A stretch of DNA of 64,000 nucleotides, taken from the NCBI RefSeq assembly GCF_020281205.1, contig NZ_JACXZC010000015.1, forward strand, positions 1 through 64,000. Direction: 5' to 3'. The notes beneath the pieces are model-generated. The model did not search any database and was not told where the DNA came from. It saw only the letters and a program-made list of their open reading frames with translations. Below are positions 48,948-57,976 of the stretch, piece by piece. Position numbers and translations under genes: made by a program. This DNA comes from Empedobacter stercoris. Its GTDB lineage: Bacteria; Bacteroidota; Bacteroidia; Flavobacteriales; Weeksellaceae. Every line of letters starts with the position of its first letter. Position 1 is the first letter of the stretch.

Positions 48948-49697
48948 TTAAAATAAATCTTGTAACATTCTTTGACGAACAGCTTCGTATAAGATTGCAC
49001 CAGCCGCAACAGAAACATTCAATGATGCTGTTTGTCCAGCCATAGGCAATTTAACAATTTTATCTGAAATTTTCAAAATAGAATCCGAGACTCCATCTTC
49101 TTCACTTCCCATTACAACTGCTGCTGGAACGGCAAAATCTGCATCATAAATGTATTCTGCGGATTTTTCTGAAGCACTAAAAATAGTTATTCCTGATGAT
49201 TGTAAATACTTGATTATATTAACTAAATTTCCTTCTTTACAAACAGGAATATTATATAACGCTCCTGTCGAAGTTTTAACTGCATCTGCATTTACAGAAG
49301 CTGAACCTTTTGTTGGAATAATTATCGCATCTACACCAACACATTCCGCTGTACGAGCGATAGCTCCAAAATTACGAACATCAGAAACGCGGTCTAAAAT
49401 TAAAATAAATGGTGTTTTTCCTTTTTCCCAAATTTGAGGCAATACATTTTCAATTGAATCGAATTCGATTGGAGAAACAAACGCATAAACGCCTTGATGG
49501 TTTTTTCCTGTAAAACGATTTAGTTTTTCTACAGGCACATAACTTACAGGAATTTCGTACTCAGTCACCAATTTTCTCAATTCTGAAAAAATCTCTCCTT
49601 GTAAACCTTTTTGAATAAAAATTTTATCGATTGTTTTACCTGCTTCAATCGCTTCTATTACTGGTCTTAAACCAAAAATTCCTGCTTCGTTTTTCAT
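48948..49697 (-). CDS. rlmB: 23S rRNA (guanosine2251-2'-O)-methyltransferase RlmB
   Basis: The 249 residues have an N-terminal substrate-binding domain (GLRPVIEAIEAGKTIDKIF, VPVEKLNRFTGKNHQGVYAF) and a SPOUT methyltransferase domain with LDRVSDVRNFGAIARTAECVGVDAI-like motif 1, VMGSEEDGVSD and LPMAGQTASLNVSVAAG (motif 3 trefoil knot). It 2'-O-methylates G2251 in the peptidyl-transferase region. Its -7 element lies 5 bases from the ATG, so the transcript may be leaderless. Confidence 0.92.
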   Translation of the reverse strand: MKNEAGIFGLRPVIEAIEAGKTIDKIFIQKGLQGEIFSELRKLVTEYEIPVSYVPVEKLNRFTGKNHQGVYAFVSPIEFDSIENVLPQIWEKGKTPFILILDRVSDVRNFGAIARTAECVGVDAIIIPTKGSASVNADAVKTSTGALYNIPVCKEGNLVNIIKYLQSSGITIFSASEKSAEYIYDADFAVPAAVVMGSEEDGVSDSILKISDKIVKLPMAGQTASLNVSVAAGAILYEAVRQRMLQDLF

Positions 49698-49702
49698 AAC
49701 TG

Positions 49703-49710
49703 CAAAGATA
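49703..49710 (-). promoter_or_regulatory. Candidate rlmB -7 element
   Basis: The minus strand reads TATCTTTG; five bases separate it from the ATG at 49697, which suggests a leaderless mRNA. Confidence 0.5.
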
Positions 49711-49726
49711 AAAAAATTATACGTAA

Positions 49727-49990
49727 CTATTTACCTATCCTTCTCCTCAATTGTTGTAAATAATTTGGAAAGCTCATATACAACATACATCCAATGATAA
49801 CAAGTGAAATCATTGACATTAAATTTAGCTTGATGTGAATGATTTTTGATACAAAAACGACAACCAAAACAACGTTGAATAACGTTTGAAAATAAAAATG
49901 TTGCGCAATTTTTCGTCCAAAATCTGATTTGCTATACGAAGCAAAAAACATAAAAATCACTAAAATCGATAAGATCAAGCTAAACTTCAT
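49727..49990 (-). CDS. Small membrane protein
   Basis: The 87 residues have three hydrophobic segments (2-19, 37-51 and 59-73) and a basic C-terminus (QQLRRRIGK). No family is recognised. It is divergent from thyA. Possible readings are a small envelope protein or an artefact, but its size and topology favour a real gene. Confidence 0.6.
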   Translation of the reverse strand: MKFSLILSILVIFMFFASYSKSDFGRKIAQHFYFQTLFNVVLVVVFVSKIIHIKLNLMSMISLVIIGCMLYMSFPNYLQQLRRRIGK

Positions 49991-50005
49991 TCTAAAAAAA
50001 ATTCT

Positions 50006-50013
50006 TAAATTTG
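50006..50013 (+). promoter_or_regulatory. Candidate thyA -7 element
   Basis: TAAATTTG matches the consensus and lies 21 bases before the ATG at 50035. Confidence 0.5.
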
Positions 50014-50034
50014 AAAGGTTAAATATAATGAGAA

Positions 50035-50829
50035 ATGCAACAGTATCAAGATTTATGTAAAAAGGTTTTAGCAGAAGGTTCTTTCAAAGAAGATAGAACA
50101 GGAACAGGAACGAAAAGTATTTTTGGTTACCAAATGCGCTTCGATTTATCGAAAGGATTTCCTTTGGTGACGACAAAAAAATTACATTTAAAATCGATTA
50201 TCTACGAATTGTTGTGGTTCTTGAAAGGTGATACAAATATCAAATATTTAACAGATAATGGCGTAAGAATTTGGAACGAATGGGCAGACGAAAATGGAGA
50301 TTTAGGTCCTGTTTATGGACATCAGTGGCGTTCTTGGGGAAAAGAAAACGGAGAAGTTGTCGATCAAATAAAAGTTGCGATTGATCAAATAAAAAACAAT
50401 CCAGATTCGCGCCGAATTATAGTTTCTGCTTGGAATGTTGGTGAATTAGACCAAATGGCTTTGGCACCTTGTCATGCCTTTTTCCAGTTTTATGTAAATG
50501 ACGATAAATTATCTTTGCAATTGTATCAGCGTAGTGCAGATATTTTCTTAGGTGTACCATTTAATATTGCATCTTATGCTTTATTACAGATGATGGTAGC
50601 GCAGGTTTGTGATTTAGAAGTAGGCGATTTTGTTCACACATTTGGAGATGCGCATATTTATAAAAATCATTTCGAACAAGTTGAATTACAATTAACTCGT
50701 GAACCTTATCCATTACCAACAATGAAAATAAATCCGAATGTAAAAAACATTTTTGATTTTGAATACGAAGATTTCGAATTAGAAAATTATCAAGCACACC
50801 CACATATCAAAGGGATTGTAGCTGTATAA
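50035..50829 (+). CDS. thyA: Thymidylate synthase
   Basis: The 264 residues equal the length of E. coli ThyA. The active Cys146 lies in [10 protein letters not shown], and the dUMP-binding [20 protein letters not shown] follows; [17 protein letters not shown] is the flexible loop near the N-terminus and [20 protein letters not shown] the closing segment. It methylates dUMP to dTMP with methylenetetrahydrofolate, producing dihydrofolate, which DHFR (53521) reduces. The two genes are separated by an M1 peptidase gene. The dCMP deaminase at 16826 supplies dUMP. Confidence 0.97.
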   Translation: MQQYQDLCKKVLAEGSFKEDRTGTGTKSIFGYQMRFDLSKGFPLVTTKKLHLKSIIYELLWFLKGDTNIKYLTDNGVRIWNEWADENGDLGPVYGHQWRSWGKENGEVVDQIKVAIDQIKNNPDSRRIIVSAWNVGELDQMALAPCHAFFQFYVNDDKLSLQLYQRSADIFLGVPFNIASYALLQMMVAQVCDLEVGDFVHTFGDAHIYKNHFEQVELQLTREPYPLPTMKINPNVKNIFDFEYEDFELENYQAHPHIKGIVAV

Positions 50830-50845
50830 TCATAAAATATACTTA

Positions 50846-50871
50846 AAGTCTCCTATTTGGAGGCTTTTTTT
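50846..50871 (+). terminator. Intrinsic terminator of thyA
   Basis: AAG-CTCC pairs with GGAG-CTT (one mismatch) before a seven-T run. Confidence 0.7.
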
Positions 50872-50917
50872 GTAACTTTTTGAGAAATTTATCAACCAAT
50901 AAAAATAAAATTTTACG

Positions 50918-53452
50918 ATGAAAAAACGAATCCTTTGGCTTACATCAGCCTTTATTATATCAAGTCTTACTCATGCTCAAGTCATGACTCCACCACCGAG
51001 CTACAACGAAAAACAAACGAATCAAATCGATATTTACCGTGCAGAAGCAGAACGTATCAATAACCTTGTTCATACAAAATTAGATTTGAAATTTGATTAT
51101 GCGAAAGAACACGTTTTGGGTGAAGCTTGGGTTACGTTAAAACCACATTTCTATTCAACTTCTAAGGTTACTTTGGATGCAAAAGCAATGTTGATTCACG
51201 AAGTTGCTTTGGTAAATGGTGCAACAAAGAAAAAATTAAATTACAAATACGACGATTTACAATTAGTCATCGATTTAGACAAAGAATACAAAAAAGATCA
51301 AGAATACACTCTTTACATCAACTATACAGCGCGACCAAATGAAGTAAAACAAGAAGGAAGTGCAGCTATAAATGATGCAAAAGGAGTTTATTTTATCAAT
51401 GCTAAGGGAGATCGTGCAAACTATCCAACTCAGATTTGGACACAAGGCGAAACTGAATCTTCTTCTTGTTGGTTCCCAACAATTGACAAAACAAATCAAA
51501 AAACTTCGCAAGAAATTACCTTAACATATCCTGATAAATACGTTTCATTATCAAACGGAACGATGAAATCTTCGAAGAAAAATACAGACGGAACAAAAAC
51601 TGATTATTGGAAATTTGATAAAAAACATGCGCCTTATTTATTCTTTTTCGGAATTGGAGATTATGCAGTAATCAACGATAAATGGAAAAATATCAATGTT
51701 GATTATTATGTAGAGCCTGAATATAAAGATGTTGCGAAGCAAATTTTTGGAAATACGCCAGAAATGATCCAGTTCTTTTCTGATAAACTAAACTATCCTT
51801 ATCCTTGGGACAAATATGCACAAATGACCGCTCGCGAGTACGTTTCTGGAGCAATGGAAAATACAACTGCATCGTTGTTTCATGATGGTGTTCAACAAAA
51901 AGCGGGGCAATTAATCGACGAAAACACGGCTGAATATGTAATTGCCCACGAATTATTTCACCATTGGTTTGGTGATTTAGTAACGGCTGAAAGTTGGGGA
52001 AATCTAACTGTTAATGAATCGTTTGCAAACTATTCAGAATATTTGTGGTTTGAACATAAATACGGGAAAGAGAAAGCAGATGAACATCGCTACAACGAAA
52101 TGTTTGGCTACAAACAAGGCGATGGACCAACAAAAAAATTGGTTCGAATTCACTACAATTCGCGCGAAGATATGTTTGATGGTGTTTCGTACAATAAAGG
52201 AGGGTTAATCTTACATATGTTACGAAATTTCTTAGGTGATGACGCTTTCTTCAATGGATTGAATAAATACCTAAAAGACAATGAATACGGAAAAGCAGAG
52301 GCTGTACAATTACGCTTAGCTTTAGAAGAAGTTTCAGGACGTGATTTGAATTGGTTTTTTAATCAATGGTATTTCGAAAATGGACATCCAAAATTGACGT
52401 TTGTATCAGATTATTCTTCAGTAAATAAAAAGGTAAAAGTGGTTGTTCGTCAAGATACTTCGAAATTGTTTGAATTTCCGTTCGCAATTGACATCGTTGA
52501 AAATGGAAAAACAACTCGTCAACAAGTTTGGGTTCCGAAAAAAGCCGAAACTGTGTTTGAATTTGATGTAAATCAAAAGCCTGAAGTTGTTATTCCAAAT
52601 GCTGATCAAGTTTTATTAGCAGATATCGACGATAAAAAACCTGTTGAAGATTTTATTACGCAATACAAAGCTGGAAAAGGAAATTACACAACGCGTTTAT
52701 TAGCGATTGAAGCAATGGCAAATGCACAAGCAACTAATCCAAAAGCGGCTGATGCGTTGATTAATGCATTAGACGATTCATTTGATGGGTTACGAATTTA
52801 TGCCATTCAGAGATTAGATACAAAATCGAAAACAATCATAGATAAAGCCACTTCGAAATTAAAACAATTGGCTTCCAACGATCCAAAAACATTGGTACAA
52901 TCTGCTGCGTTAAATGCGTTAAATGACGCATCGATATATGAAGCAGCACTTTTTGAAAAAGCTTCTAAAAGTCCATCGTTCAGTGTACAAGGTGCTGCAT
53001 TAACAGGAATATTAAAAAATAATCCTTCAAAAATTAATGAAATAACAACAAATCTTGAAAACGAAGTGATCAAAAATTCACCTGATTTAGCAATGGCTTT
53101 AGTTCCGACTTGGATAAAAAATAATCAATTTGATAAAGCAGTTTTAATTTCAGAATCTGCTGCGATGTATGAATTCGTAAAATTCCAAGATATAGAAAAA
53201 GGAAAAGTTGCAGAACAAGCTTTTAATTGGATTATGAATAATGACACACCCGATGCAACTGCTGAAATTGCAAAAACGTATGCTCGTTACTATCCGTATT
53301 TGAAAGAGCAAAATCCACAAGCTGGACAAGCGATAAAGATGATGGCAGAAAAAGCACTTCAAATTAAAACGAACACTGCTAAAACAATGAAATCGGCATC
53401 TATTGTAAAACAAGTAGAACAATTACAAGAAGCAATAAATAAAATGAAATAA
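50918..53452 (+). CDS. M1-family metallopeptidase (aminopeptidase)
   Basis: The 844 residues have a Sec signal (1-20), an N-terminal saddle domain, and the gluzincin site: GAMEN (ending about residue 313), His344-Glu-x-x-His348 (HELFHHWFGD) and Glu367 in NES. MLRNFLGDDAFFNGLNKYL is the following thermolysin-like helix. The C-terminal third (about 570-844) is a HEAT-like alpha-solenoid closing the active site. It is probably a periplasmic aminopeptidase acting on peptides. It lies between thyA and folA without obvious functional link. Confidence 0.93.
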   Translation: MKKRILWLTSAFIISSLTHAQVMTPPPSYNEKQTNQIDIYRAEAERINNLVHTKLDLKFDYAKEHVLGEAWVTLKPHFYSTSKVTLDAKAMLIHEVALVNGATKKKLNYKYDDLQLVIDLDKEYKKDQEYTLYINYTARPNEVKQEGSAAINDAKGVYFINAKGDRANYPTQIWTQGETESSSCWFPTIDKTNQKTSQEITLTYPDKYVSLSNGTMKSSKKNTDGTKTDYWKFDKKHAPYLFFFGIGDYAVINDKWKNINVDYYVEPEYKDVAKQIFGNTPEMIQFFSDKLNYPYPWDKYAQMTAREYVSGAMENTTASLFHDGVQQKAGQLIDENTAEYVIAHELFHHWFGDLVTAESWGNLTVNESFANYSEYLWFEHKYGKEKADEHRYNEMFGYKQGDGPTKKLVRIHYNSREDMFDGVSYNKGGLILHMLRNFLGDDAFFNGLNKYLKDNEYGKAEAVQLRLALEEVSGRDLNWFFNQWYFENGHPKLTFVSDYSSVNKKVKVVVRQDTSKLFEFPFAIDIVENGKTTRQQVWVPKKAETVFEFDVNQKPEVVIPNADQVLLADIDDKKPVEDFITQYKAGKGNYTTRLLAIEAMANAQATNPKAADALINALDDSFDGLRIYAIQRLDTKSKTIIDKATSKLKQLASNDPKTLVQSAALNALNDASIYEAALFEKASKSPSFSVQGAALTGILKNNPSKINEITTNLENEVIKNSPDLAMALVPTWIKNNQFDKAVLISESAAMYEFVKFQDIEKGKVAEQAFNWIMNNDTPDATAEIAKTYARYYPYLKEQNPQAGQAIKMMAEKALQIKTNTAKTMKSASIVKQVEQLQEAINKMK

Positions 53453-53466
53453 TTCTTTAAAATTAT

Positions 53467-53474
53467 TATATTTG
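53467..53474 (+). promoter_or_regulatory. Candidate folA -7 element
   Basis: TATATTTG, a perfect match, ends 2 bases before the terminator stem at 53477. Transcription would start near 53481, inside the hairpin. Confidence 0.4.
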
Positions 53475-53476
53475 TT

Positions 53477-53508
53477 AAGCTATCCTCGCAAAAGGATAGC
53501 TTTTTTTT
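53477..53508 (+). terminator. Intrinsic terminator of the M1 peptidase
   Basis: AAGCTATCCT pairs with AGGATAGCTT and is followed by eight T. Confidence 0.85.
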
Positions 53509-53520
53509 ACCTTAAAGCTT

Positions 53521-54012
53521 ATGATAAACATTGTAGTAGCAAAAGCAAGTAACAACGTTATTGGCGCAAAAAATAATTTGATTTGGCATTTACCTAATGA
53601 CTTGAAACATTTCAAAAATTTAACAACTGGACACCCTATCATTATGGGAAGAAAAACGTTTGAATCACTTGGACGTCCTTTACCTAATCGCACCAATATT
53701 GTCGTCACAAGAGATTTAAATTGGAATGCAGATGGAATTGTAAAAGTGAACTCTTTAACAAATGCCTTAGAAGAAGCTCGAAAGTTAAATGATGAGATTG
53801 ATATAATTGGCGGTGGAAACATCTACAAACAAGCGATGGAATTTACAGATGTTTTATATGTAACAGAGGTTCATTATGAATTTGATGGTGACACTTATTT
53901 TCCAGAAATTGATTTGGATGAATGGGAAGAAGTAAAACGAGAAGATTTTAAGAAAGACGAAAAACACCCTTATGCTTATTCGTTTGTGACGTATAATAGA
54001 ATTGAAAAATAA
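53521..54012 (+). CDS. folA: Dihydrofolate reductase
   Basis: The 163 residues show the DHFR hallmarks: INIVVAKASNNVIGAKNNLIW with the substrate Trp, the Asp/Glu position as LPNDLKHFKNLT, IIMGRKTFESLGRPLPNR, NIVVTRD, and IDIIGGGNIYKQAM. It reduces dihydrofolate made by thyA. The start is an ATG 9 bases after the end of the peptidase terminator T run. A bidirectional terminator follows. Confidence 0.96.
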   Translation: MINIVVAKASNNVIGAKNNLIWHLPNDLKHFKNLTTGHPIIMGRKTFESLGRPLPNRTNIVVTRDLNWNADGIVKVNSLTNALEEARKLNDEIDIIGGGNIYKQAMEFTDVLYVTEVHYEFDGDTYFPEIDLDEWEEVKREDFKKDEKHPYAYSFVTYNRIEK

Positions 54013-54028
54013 TAAACTCTTATCCATA

Positions 54029-54062
54029 AAAAAAAGCAAGAATTAACATTCTTGCTTTTTTA
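54029..54062. terminator. Bidirectional intrinsic terminator
   Basis: AAAAAGCAAGAAT pairs with ATTCTTGCTTTTT around TAAC, between convergent genes. Confidence 0.85.
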
Positions 54063-54083
54063 TTTTATTTCTTAAGTTACAAC

Positions 54084-55418
54084 TTAGTGTTTAACTTCTT
54101 CTAATTCGTTTGGATTGTGTTTGTACTTGAACACAATTGCAAATAAAATTGTTACAACTAAAGCATATCCAGCAAAAATAAACCAAGAATGCCTCCATCC
54201 TTCTAATTGCAAATTCAGATCTGTTTGGCTGTATACATAATGATTGACAATATACTGTGCAATCAACATACCTATTGTTGCCCCAAATCCATTTGTCATC
54301 ATCATAAAAACTCCTTGTGCCGAGGAACGAATCTCTTCATCTGTTTCCTTGTCAACATATAATGAACCTGAAACATTAAAGAAATCGAAAGCGATTCCAT
54401 AAACAATCATAGATAGAATAAACATCCAAACACCTGGTCCTGGATCACCTAATCCAAATAATCCAAAACGTAACACCCAGCCTACCATTGCCATTAACAT
54501 AACGATTTTAATTCCGAAACGTTTTAATACGAATGGAATTAACAGAATACACAACGTTTCAGAAACCTGAGACAAGGAAATTAATGCATTAGCATTACTT
54601 GCTCCCCATGTATTAGCATACTCTGGAATATCCTTAAAAGTTGTAATAAACGGATTTGCATATCCATTGGTAATTTGCAATGAAACCCCTAACAACATTG
54701 AAAAAATAAAGAAAATTGCCATCTTTCTATCTTTGAATAATGCAAAGGCCTTCAAGCCAAATGCATCTGAAAGTGATTGTTTTTCTGAACTTTTGTTTAT
54801 AGGACAGTTTGGCAATAAAAAGCTAAATAGAAACAATACAACTCCTAAAACTCCTGAAACAAAGAATTGAAAATAATTGGATTGAAAACTAACGAATGTA
54901 GGATCATTTGAAAAATTAAACCCAAAAACACCGTCTTTAAATCCAGAAAAATTAACAAATAACATCGCTACAATAAACCCAATTGTACCAAACGTTCTGA
55001 TTGGTGGAAAAGCTTTGATTGTGTCTAAATTATTTTGTTTTAAAATTGTATAAGCTGTAGAGTTAGAAAGGGCGATTGTTGGCATAAAAAACGCCACACT
55101 AACTGAATAAAGTGTAAATATCGTCGTAAAATCTACATTGTTTCCAGCTGTCATTCCATAATAACCTGCTGCAAACATAAAAATAGCAGCTAATAAATGA
55201 TTTAATCCCAACAAACGTTGTACAGGAATCCACCTATCCGCTACAATACCCATAATGGCGGGCATAAAAATTGATACAATACCTTGCATCGCGTAAAAAA
55301 GACCAATTTTTGGACCTAAGCCAACTGATCCTAAGTAATTTCCCATCGAAGTAAGGTATGCTCCCCATACCGCAAACTCAAGGAAACTCATGATTGTAAG
55401 TCTAAGCTTTACAGACAT
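54084..55418 (-). CDS. MFS nucleoside permease (NupG-like)
   Basis: The 444 residues form about 12 membrane segments. VKLRLTIMSFLEFAVWGAYL, the IFMPAIMGIVADRWIPVQRL loop and KAFPPIRTFGTIGFIVAM are signatures of the nucleoside:H+ symporter family (NupG/XapB). The second half has VMLMAMVGWVLRFGLFGLGD and YGIAFDFFNVSGSLYVDKE. It should import purine or pyrimidine nucleosides across the inner membrane. It lies 18 bases downstream of the bifunctional nuclease gene, so both may share a transcript. Confidence 0.9.
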   Translation of the reverse strand: MSVKLRLTIMSFLEFAVWGAYLTSMGNYLGSVGLGPKIGLFYAMQGIVSIFMPAIMGIVADRWIPVQRLLGLNHLLAAIFMFAAGYYGMTAGNNVDFTTIFTLYSVSVAFFMPTIALSNSTAYTILKQNNLDTIKAFPPIRTFGTIGFIVAMLFVNFSGFKDGVFGFNFSNDPTFVSFQSNYFQFFVSGVLGVVLFLFSFLLPNCPINKSSEKQSLSDAFGLKAFALFKDRKMAIFFIFSMLLGVSLQITNGYANPFITTFKDIPEYANTWGASNANALISLSQVSETLCILLIPFVLKRFGIKIVMLMAMVGWVLRFGLFGLGDPGPGVWMFILSMIVYGIAFDFFNVSGSLYVDKETDEEIRSSAQGVFMMMTNGFGATIGMLIAQYIVNHYVYSQTDLNLQLEGWRHSWFIFAGYALVVTILFAIVFKYKHNPNELEEVKH

Positions 55419-55436
55419 AATTATTTGAAATAGTTA

Positions 55437-56069
55437 TTAGTTTTCCATGTTATCTATCTGATCACGAAGGCGAGCTGCCAATTCGTAATCTTCATTTTTC
55501 ACAGCTTTTTCCATCTCAGCTTCAAGCTCAGATTTTGTCCAACCTTCATATTCGTTGATATCAGACAAATCACTTTCCAAACCTGCTAAGATATCTAAAT
55601 CATCTTCGAAGTTATTTGCTGCGCGACGTATATTTTCTTCTTCTTCAATAACGTCCAAATGAATTCCAGCTTTTTCTACAACATTTTCGTAGGCATAAAT
55701 AGGTGCATTGAAGCGAACTGCTAATGCAATTGCATCAGATGTTCTCGAATCAATTTCAGCACGACCTCCCTCTTCATTCAAAAAAACAATATTCGAATAA
55801 AAAACGCCATCTTCTAATTTATAAATATAAATTGAATCAACATTCAAACGAAATTCTTTTCCTAACGAGACAAACAAATCGTGTGTTAATGGACGAGGTG
55901 GATTAATATCTTTCTCTAAAGCTAATGCGATCGACTGTGCCTCGAAGCTCCCAATAATAATCGGCAACTTTCTTCCTCCTACACTTTCCTCTAAAATCAA
56001 AGCATACGCTCCGGTTTGAGTTTGACTGTAAGAAATTCCCTTAATATTTAATCTAATTAAATTGTCCAT
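55437..56069 (-). CDS. Bifunctional nuclease (DUF151) with UVR motif
   Basis: The 210 residues have a DUF151 domain (1-130) with YALILEE, LPIIIGSFEAQSIALAL, RPLTHDLF and RTSDAIALAVRFNAPIYA, all conserved in the plant-type bifunctional nuclease family. A UVR-like helical hairpin at about 172-207 (LEAEMEKAVKNEDYELAARL) resembles UvrB/UvrC interaction motifs. Family members cleave DNA and RNA in vitro; their bacterial role is unclear. The UVR hairpin suggests docking on a UvrA/B-like partner or ClpC-type chaperones. Confidence 0.88.
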   Translation of the reverse strand: MDNLIRLNIKGISYSQTQTGAYALILEESVGGRKLPIIIGSFEAQSIALALEKDINPPRPLTHDLFVSLGKEFRLNVDSIYIYKLEDGVFYSNIVFLNEEGGRAEIDSRTSDAIALAVRFNAPIYAYENVVEKAGIHLDVIEEEENIRRAANNFEDDLDILAGLESDLSDINEYEGWTKSELEAEMEKAVKNEDYELAARLRDQIDNMEN

Positions 56070-56121
56070 TTGGGCGTAAATCTATGAAAAACTGACGAAT
56101 ATTTAATATTTTTTTAATAGA

Positions 56122-56156
56122 TAAAAAAAATCCGAATCACCTAAATGATTCGGATT
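56122..56156 (-). terminator. Intrinsic terminator of etfBA
   Basis: AATCCGAATCA pairs with TGATTCGGATT, with a T run on the minus strand. Confidence 0.85.
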
Positions 56157-56178
56157 GAATTTATAATCTTTAAAATGA

Positions 56179-57135
56179 TTAAGCTTGACCTTTGTATTTT
56201 TTTAACTCTTCTGTTAATTTAGGTACAATCTCAAAAGCGTCACCTACGATTCCGTAATCGGCAGCTTTAAAGAAAGGTGCTTCTGGATCATTGTTAATGA
56301 CAACAATCGTTTTAGACCCGTTTACTCCAGCTAAGTGCTGAATTGCACCTGAAATACCAACTGCGATGTATAGATTTGGTGCAATTGCTTTACCTGTTTG
56401 TCCTACGTGTTCTTCGTGAGGTCTCCAGCCGATATCTGCAACTGGTTTAGAAGAAGCTGTAGCCGCTCCTAAAACTTTTGCTAAATCTTCGATCATTCCC
56501 CAGTTTTCTGGACCTTTCATTCCACGGCCAGCAGAAACTACGATATCCGCTTCTTTCAAATCAATTTTATCAGAAGAAGCCATTTCTGTTGAAACAACTT
56601 TTACTTTTACATCTGCATCAGAAACTGCAACTGTAGCTGACTCTTCTGAACCAGAAACTGCATTTTCTTTAGCTCCAAAAGCATTTTGCAAAACTGTTAC
56701 AACTACTTTTCCTGAAACTGCAACTGTTTCGATTCCTTTACCAGAAAATGCTTTGCGTGCAACTGTAAAAGGAGAAACTGCAGTAGGTGCTTTTTCTACG
56801 TTAGTTACTAAGGACGCTCCTGTTTTGAATGCTAGAACTGGCGCTACCGTTGCTCCTTCATTTGTTGATGGTAATACCACAACATCTCCTTGAGCAACTT
56901 CAGCCAAAGCTTTTGCGTAAGAATTTGCATCAAATTTTGCTAAAGCTGCATTATCAACTTTAACTACTTTAGATGCTCCATATTGATATAATTCGTCAGC
57001 AGCAGCATTTCCGAAAACGATTGCTGTTACAGTATCTCCTGCAACGTCTGCAGTAGCTTTAGCATAAGAAACTGCTTCTAATCCTGCTTTTTTATATTTT
57101 CCGTCGTGTGACTCAGCGTATACAAAAATTGCCAT
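56179..57135 (-). CDS. etfA: Electron transfer flavoprotein subunit alpha
   Basis: The 318 residues end in the FAD-binding domain: VVSAGRGMKG, GAATASSKPVADIGWRPHEE, HVGQTGKAIAPNLYIAVG and SGAIQHLAG, then INNDPEAPFFKAADYGIVGD. The alpha and beta subunits form a heterodimer that passes electrons from acyl-CoA dehydrogenases to the quinone pool through ETF dehydrogenase. It follows etfB by 26 bases. Confidence 0.95.
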   Translation of the reverse strand: MAIFVYAESHDGKYKKAGLEAVSYAKATADVAGDTVTAIVFGNAAADELYQYGASKVVKVDNAALAKFDANSYAKALAEVAQGDVVVLPSTNEGATVAPVLAFKTGASLVTNVEKAPTAVSPFTVARKAFSGKGIETVAVSGKVVVTVLQNAFGAKENAVSGSEESATVAVSDADVKVKVVSTEMASSDKIDLKEADIVVSAGRGMKGPENWGMIEDLAKVLGAATASSKPVADIGWRPHEEHVGQTGKAIAPNLYIAVGISGAIQHLAGVNGSKTIVVINNDPEAPFFKAADYGIVGDAFEIVPKLTEELKKYKGQA

Positions 57136-57161
57136 TTTTTAATTTCTTTTTAGGTGAATAA

Positions 57162-57908
57162 TTAGATTACTTTAGCTTCTTCGTGTAATAATCTTACCAA
57201 TTCTGCTACGTTGTCTTTGTCAATTAATGTTACATTACCTCTTTCAGCAGGTTTTACATAACCAACAACCTCAACTTTTGTTTCTGTCGCTTCTGCAGCA
57301 ACAACATTGATTTGTTTTGTACGAGCTTGCATAATTCCACGCATGTTAGGAATACGTAAAGCTGATTCTTCTACCAAACCTTTTTGCCCTGCGATTACAG
57401 CTGGTAAAGCAACTTCTACAGTTTCTTTTCCGCCGTCAATTTCACGAACTGCTTTTGCAGAAGAACCTTCTACATCAAGACCGATACATCCGTTTACAAA
57501 ACCGTAATCTAACATTGCTGCAACTAATCCTGGTACAGAACCTCCGTTGTAATCAATTGATTCTTTTCCTGTCAATACCAAATCGAAACCACCGTCTTTA
57601 GCAGCTTTTGCAATTTGTGTAGCAACGAAGAAATCATCGCGTGCATCAGCATCAATTCGAATTCCATCATTCGCACCAATAGCTAAGGCTTTACGCATAA
57701 CTGGATCTACTGTTGCATCACCTACCGTTAAAATTGTAACAGTAGCACCTTGTTTTTCTTGTAATTCTACTGCTTTATTTAAACTAAATTCATCATGCGG
57801 GTTAATAACGAACTGAACCCCATTTTTATCAAATGATTTTCCGTCAGCTGTGAAGTTGATTTTTGCTGTAGTATCTGGTACACTACTAATACAAACTAAT
57901 ATCTTCAT
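57162..57908 (-). CDS. etfB: Electron transfer flavoprotein subunit beta
   Basis: The 248 residues carry the EtfB order: KILVCISSVPDTTAKI, QFVINPHDEFSLNKAVEL, LTGKESIDYNGGSVPGLVAA and VALPAVIAGQKGLVEESALR-like AMP-binding sequence. It partners EtfA from the same transcript. It lies 68 bases downstream of tatC, and no terminator separates them. Confidence 0.95.
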   Translation of the reverse strand: MKILVCISSVPDTTAKINFTADGKSFDKNGVQFVINPHDEFSLNKAVELQEKQGATVTILTVGDATVDPVMRKALAIGANDGIRIDADARDDFFVATQIAKAAKDGGFDLVLTGKESIDYNGGSVPGLVAAMLDYGFVNGCIGLDVEGSSAKAVREIDGGKETVEVALPAVIAGQKGLVEESALRIPNMRGIMQARTKQINVVAAEATETKVEVVGYVKPAERGNVTLIDKDNVAELVRLLHEEAKVI

Positions 57909-57976
57909 AATTTTGTGTTTACTTTTTCTTTTATGTAAAAATAACTAATTTATTTTATTATGCAAGCATAACATTG

